Positions 15,252-22,393 of a stretch of 28,866 nucleotides of DNA are shown one piece after another. Both the position numbers and the translations under genes were made by a program. The number at the start of each line of letters is the position of its first letter. Position 1 is the first letter of the stretch. This DNA comes from an uncultured Oscillospiraceae bacterium (GTDB lineage: Bacteria; Bacillota; Clostridia; Oscillospirales; Oscillospiraceae): positions 1 to 28,866 of the forward strand of contig CAJUEG010000031.1 of the NCBI GenBank assembly GCA_910584835.1, in the 5' to 3' direction. The notes beneath the pieces are model-generated. The model did not search any database. It was given only the letters and a program-made list of their open reading frames with translations, and was not told the DNA's origin.

Positions 15252-16838
15252 GTGTCAATTTTTGATTATTTTGCTTCAAAAACGGCAGACGAGCTGGAAC
15301 GAAGGCCGCCTGCTCCCACTCCCTACAGGAAACTGGCGTTGGCGCTGAATCAGGCCAGCGAAGACGCAAAGGCGCAGTATCCGGATGACAGCGAAACGGT
15401 GGACGATTTCGTCAGGGCCTTGAAGGAAATATGCAAAATCCGATGCAAAAAGACGCCGGGCGCCGATCCGCAGCCCATGAAAGCAGAAGCACAGTTTTTC
15501 CTGTCGAAGGATCGGATGAGCGCCTATGCGTGCCTGCTCCCGCCGGAGAACGACGGGGCTGGAATTACCCTGGAAGAGTTCTTGATGGAAATGCGCTATG
15601 AGGGGATCAATTGCGGCATTTTGCAGCAGGATATCCAGCGAGAGATCGAGTGCGGCTACCTTCGCATATTCCCAACAGCGCGGGGAACGCTGCCCCAAGC
15701 CGGGGAAAACGGCAAAGTGACCGAACTTTTTCAGCGATGGGAAAGAGCGTGTTTGGACGCGCAGGCTGACGGCCTGGTGGATTTTAGTCAAGACATCCAG
15801 ATGCAGCCCATCCGAAAAGGGACCGCTATCTGTATGATGCAGCCTCCCGTGGAAGGAACGAACGGCTTAGATGTAACGGGGCAGATACTTCCCTGCCCGC
15901 AGTCCGACAGCGTCTATATTCCCCAGGGAGAAAATACCGCTGTCAGTGAGGATGGGCAGGCGCTCACAGCCAGTGTGGATGGGATTCTGTACATCGAAGA
16001 CGACCTGTTCTGCGTCCAGGAGCAGACGCTCGTCGATGGTGATCTGGGCCGGCTTCGGGAGCCATGGAAGGTTTCGGGGGACCTCTATATCCAAGGGAAC
16101 GTGGACGGCGGGGCCGTTATTGTAGCCACCGGCAATATCGTGATCAACGGAAAGGTAGGGCAGGCCCGCATAACGTCTGTGGACGGGACGATCCGAGTCC
16201 AGCAGGGGATCTATGGGGCGGCGGGCAGCACTTTTTTGAGTGCCGCCCGCCAGGTGCAGTCCCCTGTGGTGGAACAGGCAGAGATCAGCGCCGGAGTAAG
16301 CGTAATTGCGGAGATGATCGTGAACAGCACGATTCACTGTGACGGAACGGTCTACGCCATGACCGGGCGCGGAATGATTACAGGGAGCCTGATCCGCGCA
16401 GGGGACAGTATCCTGTGCCTGAATATCGGCAACCTGGCCGAAGGCCGCAACCGGTTTTCGGTCGGCTATCCCCCGCATAGTCCTGAGTCATGGAACCAGC
16501 TCAAGACGGAGCTGGCCGAGACAAAATCGATCCTCAAAAAGCTGCTGGCCAGTATTGCCGACCTGAGAAGAAAGGGCAGCCGAATCTCGGATATGGAGAA
16601 ATCGGTGCTGGAGCGGCTTGTGGAGCAGCGGAATCTTTATATGGAAAAGCAATCGTCACTGGCGGCAGAGCTAAGCATTCTTGATGAGCTTCTGCGGAAA
16701 AGGAGCAATGGGCGGATACAGTGCCAGAAGCTGCATCCTTTTCTGGAGGTCCAGATCGGCAAATTGACGCAAGAGATTGTGACTGAGGAGGAAAACTGTA
16801 ATATCCATGCTGTGGACAGCTGGATTCTTTTAAGGTAA
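15252..16838 (+). CDS. FapA / DUF342 family protein
   Basis: 528 residues. Three parts are visible. An N-terminal part (to about residue 170) of uncertain fold contains EFLMEMRYEGINCGILQQDI. A middle part follows the DUF342/FapA pattern: ICMMQPPVEGTNGLDVTGQI near residue 200, then repeated short beta-turns such as VSGDLYIQGNVDGGAVIVAT and NIVINGKVGQARITSVDGTI (about 275-320), which suggest a beta-helix. The C-terminal coiled coil runs over residues 413-487. The name comes from a Vibrio flagellar-assembly protein that influences FtsZ/FlhF placement; clostridial members have no settled role. The start is the GTG at 15252 with a weak GAGGG site. It stands alone between a promoter and a terminator. 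Confidence 0.82.
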   Translation: MSIFDYFASKTADELERRPPAPTPYRKLALALNQASEDAKAQYPDDSETVDDFVRALKEICKIRCKKTPGADPQPMKAEAQFFLSKDRMSAYACLLPPENDGAGITLEEFLMEMRYEGINCGILQQDIQREIECGYLRIFPTARGTLPQAGENGKVTELFQRWERACLDAQADGLVDFSQDIQMQPIRKGTAICMMQPPVEGTNGLDVTGQILPCPQSDSVYIPQGENTAVSEDGQALTASVDGILYIEDDLFCVQEQTLVDGDLGRLREPWKVSGDLYIQGNVDGGAVIVATGNIVINGKVGQARITSVDGTIRVQQGIYGAAGSTFLSAARQVQSPVVEQAEISAGVSVIAEMIVNSTIHCDGTVYAMTGRGMITGSLIRAGDSILCLNIGNLAEGRNRFSVGYPPHSPESWNQLKTELAETKSILKKLLASIADLRRKGSRISDMEKSVLERLVEQRNLYMEKQSSLAAELSILDELLRKRSNGRIQCQKLHPFLEVQIGKLTQEIVTEEENCNIHAVDSWILLR

Positions 16839-16904
16839 GCGTCGGCATGGGGAAAGGCGCCGTCAGTATCTCGAGGATACGGGGAGGACCACTGAAAAAG
16901 CAGG

Positions 16905-16938
16905 CGGCGGACGGAGTTGATCTCTGTCCGCCGATTTT
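16905..16938 (+). terminator. Terminator after the FapA-like gene
   Basis: Stem CGGCGGAC/GTCCGCCG (16905-16912 with 16926-16933), extended by GAG/CTC inside, then ATTTT. It is 66 bases past the stop codon. Confidence 0.65.
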
Positions 16939-17084
16939 GCCTGTTAAGCGGCCGGCCCCGCTCCATATCTCACCGTTACCTCATGTCCCTGCGCCGAACG
17001 GTTGGGTATTTCTGATTTCTTAAGGCGAATTTAAAGATTTTCCCCCTTGCGGCTTAATCGGCTTGCTGGTAACATGGGAAGCGT

Positions 17085-17290
17085 AGAGCCGTCTCGTGAG
17101 CAGCGCGGATCGTCCCCGGTACGTCTGGGGGCCCCGCAAAGCCGTCCTTTGGCTTTGCGGGGAGGGGAGAAGCAAGGGAGCGAACGCAGTTTTCGCCAAA
17201 GCGGAAACGAAGTTGAGCGAACTTTGCTTCGGCGAAAGCCGCGCGCGGCGAACAGGCGGAGCGTGACAACAAAGGGAGCAAAGGGGGAAT
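17085..17290 (+). repeat. Hairpin-bearing intergenic element before the two-component operon
   Basis: The gap before the response regulator holds a perfect 12-bp hairpin, CCCCGCAAAGCC (17132-17143) and GGCTTTGCGGGG (17151-17162). A purine-rich stretch follows with nested repeats of TTCGCC/GGCGAA and CGAAGTT/AACTTTGCTTCG (about 17190-17235), and GGAGCGTGACAAC at 17258-17270. Related motifs recur at 21667-21796 (the CCCCGCAA hairpin) and on the other strand at 26274-26285 (the GAGCGTGACAAC string). I take it as a dispersed non-coding repeat that also forms the leader of this operon. No clear promoter was found. Confidence 0.55.
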
Positions 17291-17295
17291 GCGCC

Positions 17296-18000
17296 ATGTA
17301 CACGGTGCTCATCTGCGATGACGACAGGGACATCGTATCGGCGCTGGAGATCTACCTCACCAGCGAGGGCTATAAAACGGTGTCCGCCTACAACGGCGAG
17401 GAGGCCATCCGGGCGGTGAACGAGGGCAATATCGACCTCATTTTGATGGACATTATGATGCCCCAGCTGGACGGTATCCGGGCCACCGCCCGGCTGCGGG
17501 AGTCCGGCGGCAACATCCCCATCATTTTGCTCACGGCCAAGAGCGAGGACAGCGACAAGGTGCTGGGGCTGAACATCGGCGCGGACGACTATGTCACCAA
17601 GCCCTTCAACCCCATCGAGGTGCTGGCCAGGGTGAAGAGCCAGCTGCGGCGGTACACCACCCTGGGGGGCAAGGCGGCGCCCCAGGAGGGGGACGGCACC
17701 CTGCGCAACGGCTCCATTGCCATGGACGACGAGGCCAAGTCGGTGACGGTGGACGGGGAGGCGGTGAGCCTCACCCCCATCGAGTATAACATCCTCCGGC
17801 TGCTGATGAAGAATCTGGGCCGGGTGTACTCCACCGCCCAGATCTACGAGCAGGTGTGGAACGACCCCGCCCTGGGCAGTGAGAACACCGTGGCCGTCCA
17901 CATCCGGCACCTGCGGGAGAAGATTGAGATTGACCCCGCCAACCCCCGGTATTTGAAGGTAGTTTGGGGCTTGGGATATAAAATGGAGAAGATGACATGA
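17296..18000 (+). CDS. OmpR/PhoB-family response regulator
   Basis: 234 residues. The receiver domain (1-120) has the acidic pocket D8-D9-D10, the phosphoacceptor D52 in LILMDIMMPQLDG, T80 and K102 in DDYVTKPFNP. The winged-helix DNA-binding domain occupies about residues 135-234 (LTPIEYNILRLLMKNLGRVY and VAVHIRHLREKIE). The ATG at 17296 follows AAGGGGG by about 8 bases; longer frames run into the upstream repeat and are rejected. Its stop overlaps the kinase start by four bases, so the two form a pair. Sequence style is VanR-like, but the signal and targets cannot be read from here. Confidence 0.95.
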   Translation: MYTVLICDDDRDIVSALEIYLTSEGYKTVSAYNGEEAIRAVNEGNIDLILMDIMMPQLDGIRATARLRESGGNIPIILLTAKSEDSDKVLGLNIGADDYVTKPFNPIEVLARVKSQLRRYTTLGGKAAPQEGDGTLRNGSIAMDDEAKSVTVDGEAVSLTPIEYNILRLLMKNLGRVYSTAQIYEQVWNDPALGSENTVAVHIRHLREKIEIDPANPRYLKVVWGLGYKMEKMT

Positions 18001-20369
18001 AATGGCGGGAAAATATGGGCATGAAGGCCCTGGCCTTCATAGCCGCGGTGGCGGCATTCACCGCCACCGCAATCATGGGCTGGTACCAGCTGGCCAATTT
18101 TGACGCACTGTGGACCGACGCCTATTACGACAGCACGGGCTACACCGGGGGCTACACCCGGACCTACCTGGTGCGGCAGGACTACTGGACGGTGCGGGAG
18201 CTGGTGGATCTGAAGGACCGGCAGGCGGCGGGGGAGGAGCTGAGCCTGTCGGAAAAGCGGACCATGGAGTACTACGAGGCGGAGTTTGACGCCGGGGCCA
18301 CCAACCTGCGCTGGCAGCTGCTGGACAAGGACGGCGGGATCATCTACGGCAACACCGATGAGGACAGCGCCCAGGCGCACCTCGACTACTGGGTGGAGTA
18401 CCGACGGGGCGCGGGCCGGACCATGGGCGCCGGCGCCCAGTGGGAATGCTTTGATCCGAGCCTCCTTCAGGAGGCCGTCAACGCCAAAGCCTACGACGGC
18501 ATTTGCTACAATTCCAGCTGGCGGGACCTGCTGCCCGTCTGGGTGGAGAAGGCGAGCGCCGACGGGGCTGAAGCGGCGGACGCTCCTCAGACCGCGGAAG
18601 CGGTGGATGGCAGCGGGGAGCGGGTCATCGTGGGTGTGGACCAGGTGCTGGCGGACGAGGACGGCGAGACCAAGGTCCTCCGGGTGACGGACGCAGTGGG
18701 CGATCTGTATATTTTCTATCCCACCATCCAAGCCTGCCTGGAGGCCAACCAGTTCGGCTATATCTTCAACGCGGGCAGCCTGGAGTGGGAGCTGACCCCG
18801 GAGGCCGCTGCCGAGTCGGAGGCGAGGAACGTCAGCCTGATCCTGTGGGTGGACGACGCCCTGCGGGTGGACGACCAGTACCGCAAGGCGGCCGACCAGC
18901 TGGAGGGCTGGCGCATCAACCGGCAGATGATGCTGGCCATGACCCTGGTGTTCGGCGTGGCGGGCCTGCTTCTGATGGTTTACCTGTGCTGCGGCGCGGG
19001 ACACAAGCGGGGCGTAGAGGGCATCTACCTCAACTGGTTCCACCGGGTCCCGGGCGACGTGCTGCTGTTCTTGCTGTTCCTGGGCAGCGTGGGGGCCGTG
19101 GGCATCGGCGTGTCCGTGGTGGCCGATATGTACGGGGACGCGCCCATGTTCATGCAGCTTATCGGCGTGGGGCTTGGAGTGGCCGCGGCGGCGGCCCTGG
19201 GGCTGGGAGCTCTGGTGACGGTGTGCGCCCGGTGCAAGGCGCACACACTTTTGCGCAACACCTGGATCTGGAAGCTGTGCGCCTGGTGCTGGAAGCTGCT
19301 GGTGGGGTTCTGGTGCTGGATGTGGGGGCTGTTTGGAGCGGTGGGGCGGGCCGTCCAGGCCGTTCCCCTGATTTGGAAGGCGGTGATAGGCTGTATGGCA
19401 TACCCGATCTTCACATTGGCTACAATCCGATGGGCCGCCGGGCTGTGGCTGCTGGGGACCTTCCTGGCGGGGGCCTACCTGTGCACCTGGGCCTACCAGT
19501 GGAAGCGCATCCGCCACGGCACCCAGGAGATCATCGGCGGCAACCCCAACTACCACATCGACACAAACCGAATGCTCCCCGACCTGAGGGGGCACGCCGA
19601 CGAGCTGAACAATCTGGGCCACGCCATCTCCACCGCGGTGGACGAGCGGATGAAGAGTGAGCACTTCAAGGCGGAGCTCATCACCAACGTGTCCCACGAC
19701 CTGAAAACGCCGCTGACCTCCATCATCAACTATGTGGACCTGCTGAAAAAGGTGGACATCAGCGACCCCAAGGCCCAGGAGTATATTGAGGTGCTGGACC
19801 GAAAGAGCCAGCGGCTGAAAAAGCTGACGGAGGACCTGGTGGAGGCGTCCAAGGCGTCCACCGGCAACCTGACGGTGAACTGGGAGCGGCTGGACTGGGC
19901 CCAGCTCACCGACCAGGCCCTGGCCGAGTGCGGCGAGCGGCTGGAGGCCCAGAAGCTGACGGTGGTACGCTCCCTTCCCGATACGCCCATGTGGGTGGAG
20001 GCGGACGGGCGGCATTTGTGGCGGGTGCTGGACAATCTGCTCACCAACTGCGCCAAGTACGCCCTGCCGGGCACACGGGTGTATGTGGACCTGCGGGCCA
20101 GCGGGAATTGGGCGGTGCTGTCGGTGAAGAACATCTCCCGGGACGCCCTGGATGTGCCCGCCGAGCGGCTGATGGAGCGGTTTGTGCGGGGGGACGAGTC
20201 CCGGAACGAGGCGGGCAGCGGCCTGGGGCTGTCCATCGCCCAGTCGCTGACCGAGCTCCAGCACGGAAAGTTTGAGATCAGCATTGACGGGGACCTGTTC
20301 AAGGCCATCGTCACCCTTCCCCTGGCGGGGGAGAGGCCGGAGGACCCAATTCAGCTGTTTTTATCGTAA
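17997..20369 (+). CDS. Multi-pass membrane sensor histidine kinase
   Basis: 790 residues. A first membrane segment (about 9-28) is followed by a large outside domain (29-310) of no recognised family. A membrane block comes next with segments near 311-333, 354-376, 385-411 and 480-502. Between the last two lies a Trp-rich stretch (423-445, WIWKLCAWCWKLLVGFWCWM). The kinase core follows: HisKA with H567 in NVSHDLKTPLTSII, the N box around N680 and N684 (DNLLTNCAKYA), and the G box GSGLGLSIAQSLTEL. It is co-translated with the response regulator (ATGA overlap). A good terminator follows. The four-span block just before the catalytic part suggests the membrane portion itself could sense envelope stress or a lipophilic compound; this is speculation. 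Confidence 0.94.
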   Translation: MKWRENMGMKALAFIAAVAAFTATAIMGWYQLANFDALWTDAYYDSTGYTGGYTRTYLVRQDYWTVRELVDLKDRQAAGEELSLSEKRTMEYYEAEFDAGATNLRWQLLDKDGGIIYGNTDEDSAQAHLDYWVEYRRGAGRTMGAGAQWECFDPSLLQEAVNAKAYDGICYNSSWRDLLPVWVEKASADGAEAADAPQTAEAVDGSGERVIVGVDQVLADEDGETKVLRVTDAVGDLYIFYPTIQACLEANQFGYIFNAGSLEWELTPEAAAESEARNVSLILWVDDALRVDDQYRKAADQLEGWRINRQMMLAMTLVFGVAGLLLMVYLCCGAGHKRGVEGIYLNWFHRVPGDVLLFLLFLGSVGAVGIGVSVVADMYGDAPMFMQLIGVGLGVAAAAALGLGALVTVCARCKAHTLLRNTWIWKLCAWCWKLLVGFWCWMWGLFGAVGRAVQAVPLIWKAVIGCMAYPIFTLATIRWAAGLWLLGTFLAGAYLCTWAYQWKRIRHGTQEIIGGNPNYHIDTNRMLPDLRGHADELNNLGHAISTAVDERMKSEHFKAELITNVSHDLKTPLTSIINYVDLLKKVDISDPKAQEYIEVLDRKSQRLKKLTEDLVEASKASTGNLTVNWERLDWAQLTDQALAECGERLEAQKLTVVRSLPDTPMWVEADGRHLWRVLDNLLTNCAKYALPGTRVYVDLRASGNWAVLSVKNISRDALDVPAERLMERFVRGDESRNEAGSGLGLSIAQSLTELQHGKFEISIDGDLFKAIVTLPLAGERPEDPIQLFLS

Positions 20370-20370
20370 A

Positions 20371-20407
20371 GGGAGGCCCCCGGCGAAAAGCCGGGGGTTC
20401 CCTTTTT
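20371..20407 (+). terminator. Terminator of the two-component operon
   Basis: Stem CCCCCGGC/GCCGGGGG (20377-20384 with 20390-20397, loop GAAAA), extended outward by GG/TT wobbles and GGG/CCC, then TTTTT. It begins one base after the kinase stop. Confidence 0.9.
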
Positions 20408-20415
20408 GTCTGGGA

Positions 20416-20426
20416 TGTGGTATACT
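20416..20426 (+). promoter_or_regulatory. Extended -10 promoter of the malic enzyme gene
   Basis: TGTGG then TATACT (20421-20426), giving a TGn extension. The -35 position falls inside the preceding terminator and is poor. The leader is about 30 bases. Confidence 0.45.
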
Positions 20427-20461
20427 CTTCCAGACTAACACACAGAAAAGGGGCGCTGAAT

Positions 20462-21640
20462 GTGGACTACGCGGCGGAATCATTAAAACTGCACTACCAA
20501 TGGCGGGGCAAGCTGGACATTGTACCCAAGATGGAGGTCAAGGACCGGCAGGCCCTGTCCCTGGCCTACACCCCCGGGGTGGCTCAGCCCTGCCTGGAGA
20601 TTCAGAAGGACGTTAATAAGAGCTACGAGCTCACAGGCCGGTGGAACACGGTGGCGGTGGTCACCGACGGCACGGCGGTGCTGGGCCTGGGGGATATCGG
20701 CCCGGAGGCGGGCATGCCGGTGATGGAGGGCAAGTGTGTGCTGTTCAAGGCCTTCGGCGGGGTGAACGCCGTGCCGCTGTGCGTGCGCTCCAAGGACGTG
20801 GACGAGATTGTCAACACCGTGGCCCTGCTGGCGGGGTCCTTCGGAGGGATAAACCTGGAGGATATCGCCGCCCCCCGGTGCTTTGAGATTGAGCGCAGGC
20901 TGAAGGAGCGGTGCGACATCCCCATCTTCCATGACGACCAGCACGGCACCGCCATCGTGGTGGCGGCGGCGCTGACCAACGCGCTGAAAATTGTGGGCAA
21001 GCGGATGGAGGACGTAAAGCTGGTGATGTCCGGGGCGGGGGCCGCCGGGACGGCCATTTTGAAGCTGCTGTGGTCCATGGGGCTGCGCCACGCGGCGGTG
21101 TGCGACAGGAAGGGGATCGTCTACCCCGGCCGGCCCGGCCTGGAGAGCGACCCGGTCCGCAGGGAGCTGGCGGAGCTGACCAGCCCGGAGGTCACCCAGG
21201 GCGGGATGGCGGCGGCGATGAAAGGGGCGGATGTGTTCATCGGCGTGTCCGCGCCGGGAATCGTCACCCAGGACATGGTGCGTTCCATGGCCAAGGACCC
21301 GGTGCTTCTCCCCATGGCCAACCCCACGCCGGAGATCATGCCCGATTTGGCCCGGGAGGCCGGGGCGGCGGTGGTGGGCACCGGCCGCAGCGATTTCCCC
21401 AACCAGATCAACAATGTGCTGGCCTTCCCCGGGGTGTTCCGGGGCGCCTTCGACGTGCGGGCGACCGACATCAACGAGGAGATGAAGCGCGCCGCCGTCC
21501 GGGCGCTGGCGGAGCTGGTCGGCCCGGAGGAATTGTCTCCGGATTACATCATCCCCGCCGCCTTTGACGAGCGGGTGTGCCCGTCGGTGGCGAAAGCGGT
21601 GGCCCAGGCGGCGCGGGAGAGCGGTGCGGCACGGGTGTGA
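20462..21640 (+). CDS. NAD(P)-dependent malic enzyme (malate dehydrogenase, decarboxylating)
   Basis: Converts malate to pyruvate and CO2 with reduction of NAD(P). 392 residues, the short bacterial form. SLAYTPGVAQPCLEIQKD is the conserved N-terminal motif, and IFHDDQHGTAIVVAAAL carries the metal-binding aspartates. SGAGAAGTAILKLL is the Rossmann loop, and LPMANPTPEIMP and NQINNVLAFPGVFRGA are further family motifs. The start is the GTG at 20462, 8 bases after AAAGGGG; the in-phase upstream frame to 20417 passes through the promoter. The final 22 codons are duplicated at 21798-21863. Cofactor preference cannot be decided from sequence alone. Confidence 0.94.
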   Translation: MDYAAESLKLHYQWRGKLDIVPKMEVKDRQALSLAYTPGVAQPCLEIQKDVNKSYELTGRWNTVAVVTDGTAVLGLGDIGPEAGMPVMEGKCVLFKAFGGVNAVPLCVRSKDVDEIVNTVALLAGSFGGINLEDIAAPRCFEIERRLKERCDIPIFHDDQHGTAIVVAAALTNALKIVGKRMEDVKLVMSGAGAAGTAILKLLWSMGLRHAAVCDRKGIVYPGRPGLESDPVRRELAELTSPEVTQGGMAAAMKGADVFIGVSAPGIVTQDMVRSMAKDPVLLPMANPTPEIMPDLAREAGAAVVGTGRSDFPNQINNVLAFPGVFRGAFDVRATDINEEMKRAAVRALAELVGPEELSPDYIIPAAFDERVCPSVAKAVAQAARESGAARV

Positions 21641-21666
21641 ACGTATGAATGGCGGGGCACACCCGC

Positions 21667-21796
21667 GGGGCCCCGCGAAGCGGGGTGCGCGCCAGCGCGT
21701 ACAAGCATTTTGCGCAGCAAAATCTTGCCGCAGGGCGAATTTATTTCGCCCGAGGAGGAAAAATCCGGGGCCCCCGCAAGGCGCCGCCTTGCGGGG
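21667..21796. repeat. Array of five short hairpins
   Basis: Five inverted repeats follow one another: CCCCGC/GCGGGG (21671-21685, loop GAA), GCGC/GCGC (21687-21698), TTTTGC/GCAAAA (21708-21722, loop GCA), GGGCGAA/TTCGCCC (21733-21751), and CCCCGCAAGGC/GCCTTGCGGGG (21772-21796, loop GCC). The first and last share a GGGGCCCC(C)GC motif, as if marking the ends of one element. The last resembles the hairpin at 17132-17162. The stretch has no convincing gene. Confidence 0.7.
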
Positions 21797-21797
21797 C

Positions 21798-21863
21798 GTG
21801 TGCCCGTCGGTGGCGAAAGCGGTGGCCCAGGCGGCGAAAGCCAGCGGCGCGGCGAGAATCTGA
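21798..21863 (+). pseudogene. Second, diverged copy of the malic enzyme 3' end
   Basis: 66 bases align without gaps to the last 66 bases of the malic enzyme gene (21575-21640). The first 39 are identical, and the last 27 differ at 11 positions. Even so the copy still encodes a matching C-terminus, with Arg-to-Lys, Glu-to-Ala and Val-to-Ile changes, one Arg codon swapped from CGG to AGA, and a TGA stop in the same place. It lies directly after the hairpin array and just before the next gene. Confidence 0.9.
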
Positions 21864-21883
21864 AATTGTTAGGAGGAGTACCA

Positions 21884-22336
21884 GTGGCGTCTATGTGCGG
21901 AGCGGACTGCAGCAGCTGTGGGATGAGGGAGCGGTGCCAAGGGTGCGCCGAGACGGAAGGACACCCGTTTGGGGACGAGTGCGTGGTCTACAAATGCTAT
22001 AAGGGCGGGGGAGAAAAGTCGTTTTTTGAGTATAAGAGTCAGTTGATTCAGGAGTTCAACGCCCTGAACATTCCGGATCTGCCCCAGATCACCGAGCTGT
22101 TCCCGCTGAACGGAAGCTATATCAATTTGGAGTACACCCTTCCCAACGGGCAGCGGGTCAAGCTGCTGCGGGACAGCGATATCTACCTGGGCTGCCAGGT
22201 GGAGCGGCCGGGCAGCGAGCGGTGCTACGGCCTGTCCGCCGATGACGATCATCTGGTGGTGTGCGAGTATGGCTGCGGCGGCGAAAACCCGCAGATTATC
22301 CTCTACAGAAGGAGACAGCCCCAGGCCGGGTCCTGA
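21884..22336 (+). CDS. DUF3795-like Cys-rich small protein
   Basis: 150 residues. The N-terminal third is a dense cysteine cluster, CGADCSSCGMRERCQGCAET, with further cysteines in FGDECVVYKC, and probably binds zinc or an iron-sulphur centre. The rest (LIQEFNALNIPDLPQITELF, then LNGSYINLEYTLPNGQRVKL) is a compact domain of unknown role that I have seen in many clostridial DUF3795-type proteins. The GTG at 21884 lies 5 bases after AGGAGGAG. An ATG three codons on is the alternative, but is 14 bases from that site. It is convergent with spoIIP. Confidence 0.78.
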   Translation: MASMCGADCSSCGMRERCQGCAETEGHPFGDECVVYKCYKGGGEKSFFEYKSQLIQEFNALNIPDLPQITELFPLNGSYINLEYTLPNGQRVKLLRDSDIYLGCQVERPGSERCYGLSADDDHLVVCEYGCGGENPQIILYRRRQPQAGS

Positions 22337-22356
22337 CCCGGGCGGAGAAAACAGCA

Positions 22357-22393
22357 ACGAGGGGAGCGCCGGCTCAGCCGGCGCTCCCCTCGT
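22357..22393. terminator. Convergent hairpin overlapping the spoIIP stop codon
   Basis: A perfect 17-bp stem (22357-22373 with 22377-22393) whose 3-base loop, TCA, is the spoIIP stop codon on the minus strand. One arm encodes the last residues of SpoIIP (DEGSAG). T-runs are poor on both sides. It is likely a shared barrier between the two convergent genes. Confidence 0.7.

Noticed and set aside
17844..20264. 806-codon minus-strand open frame
   Set aside because: Antisense to the histidine kinase, with no start signal or recognisable domain.
21564..21863. 99-codon frame ending in the malic-enzyme-like tail
   Set aside because: It starts inside the malic enzyme gene in another frame and crosses the hairpin array. 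Only the last 22 codons are meaningful, as a duplicated fragment.
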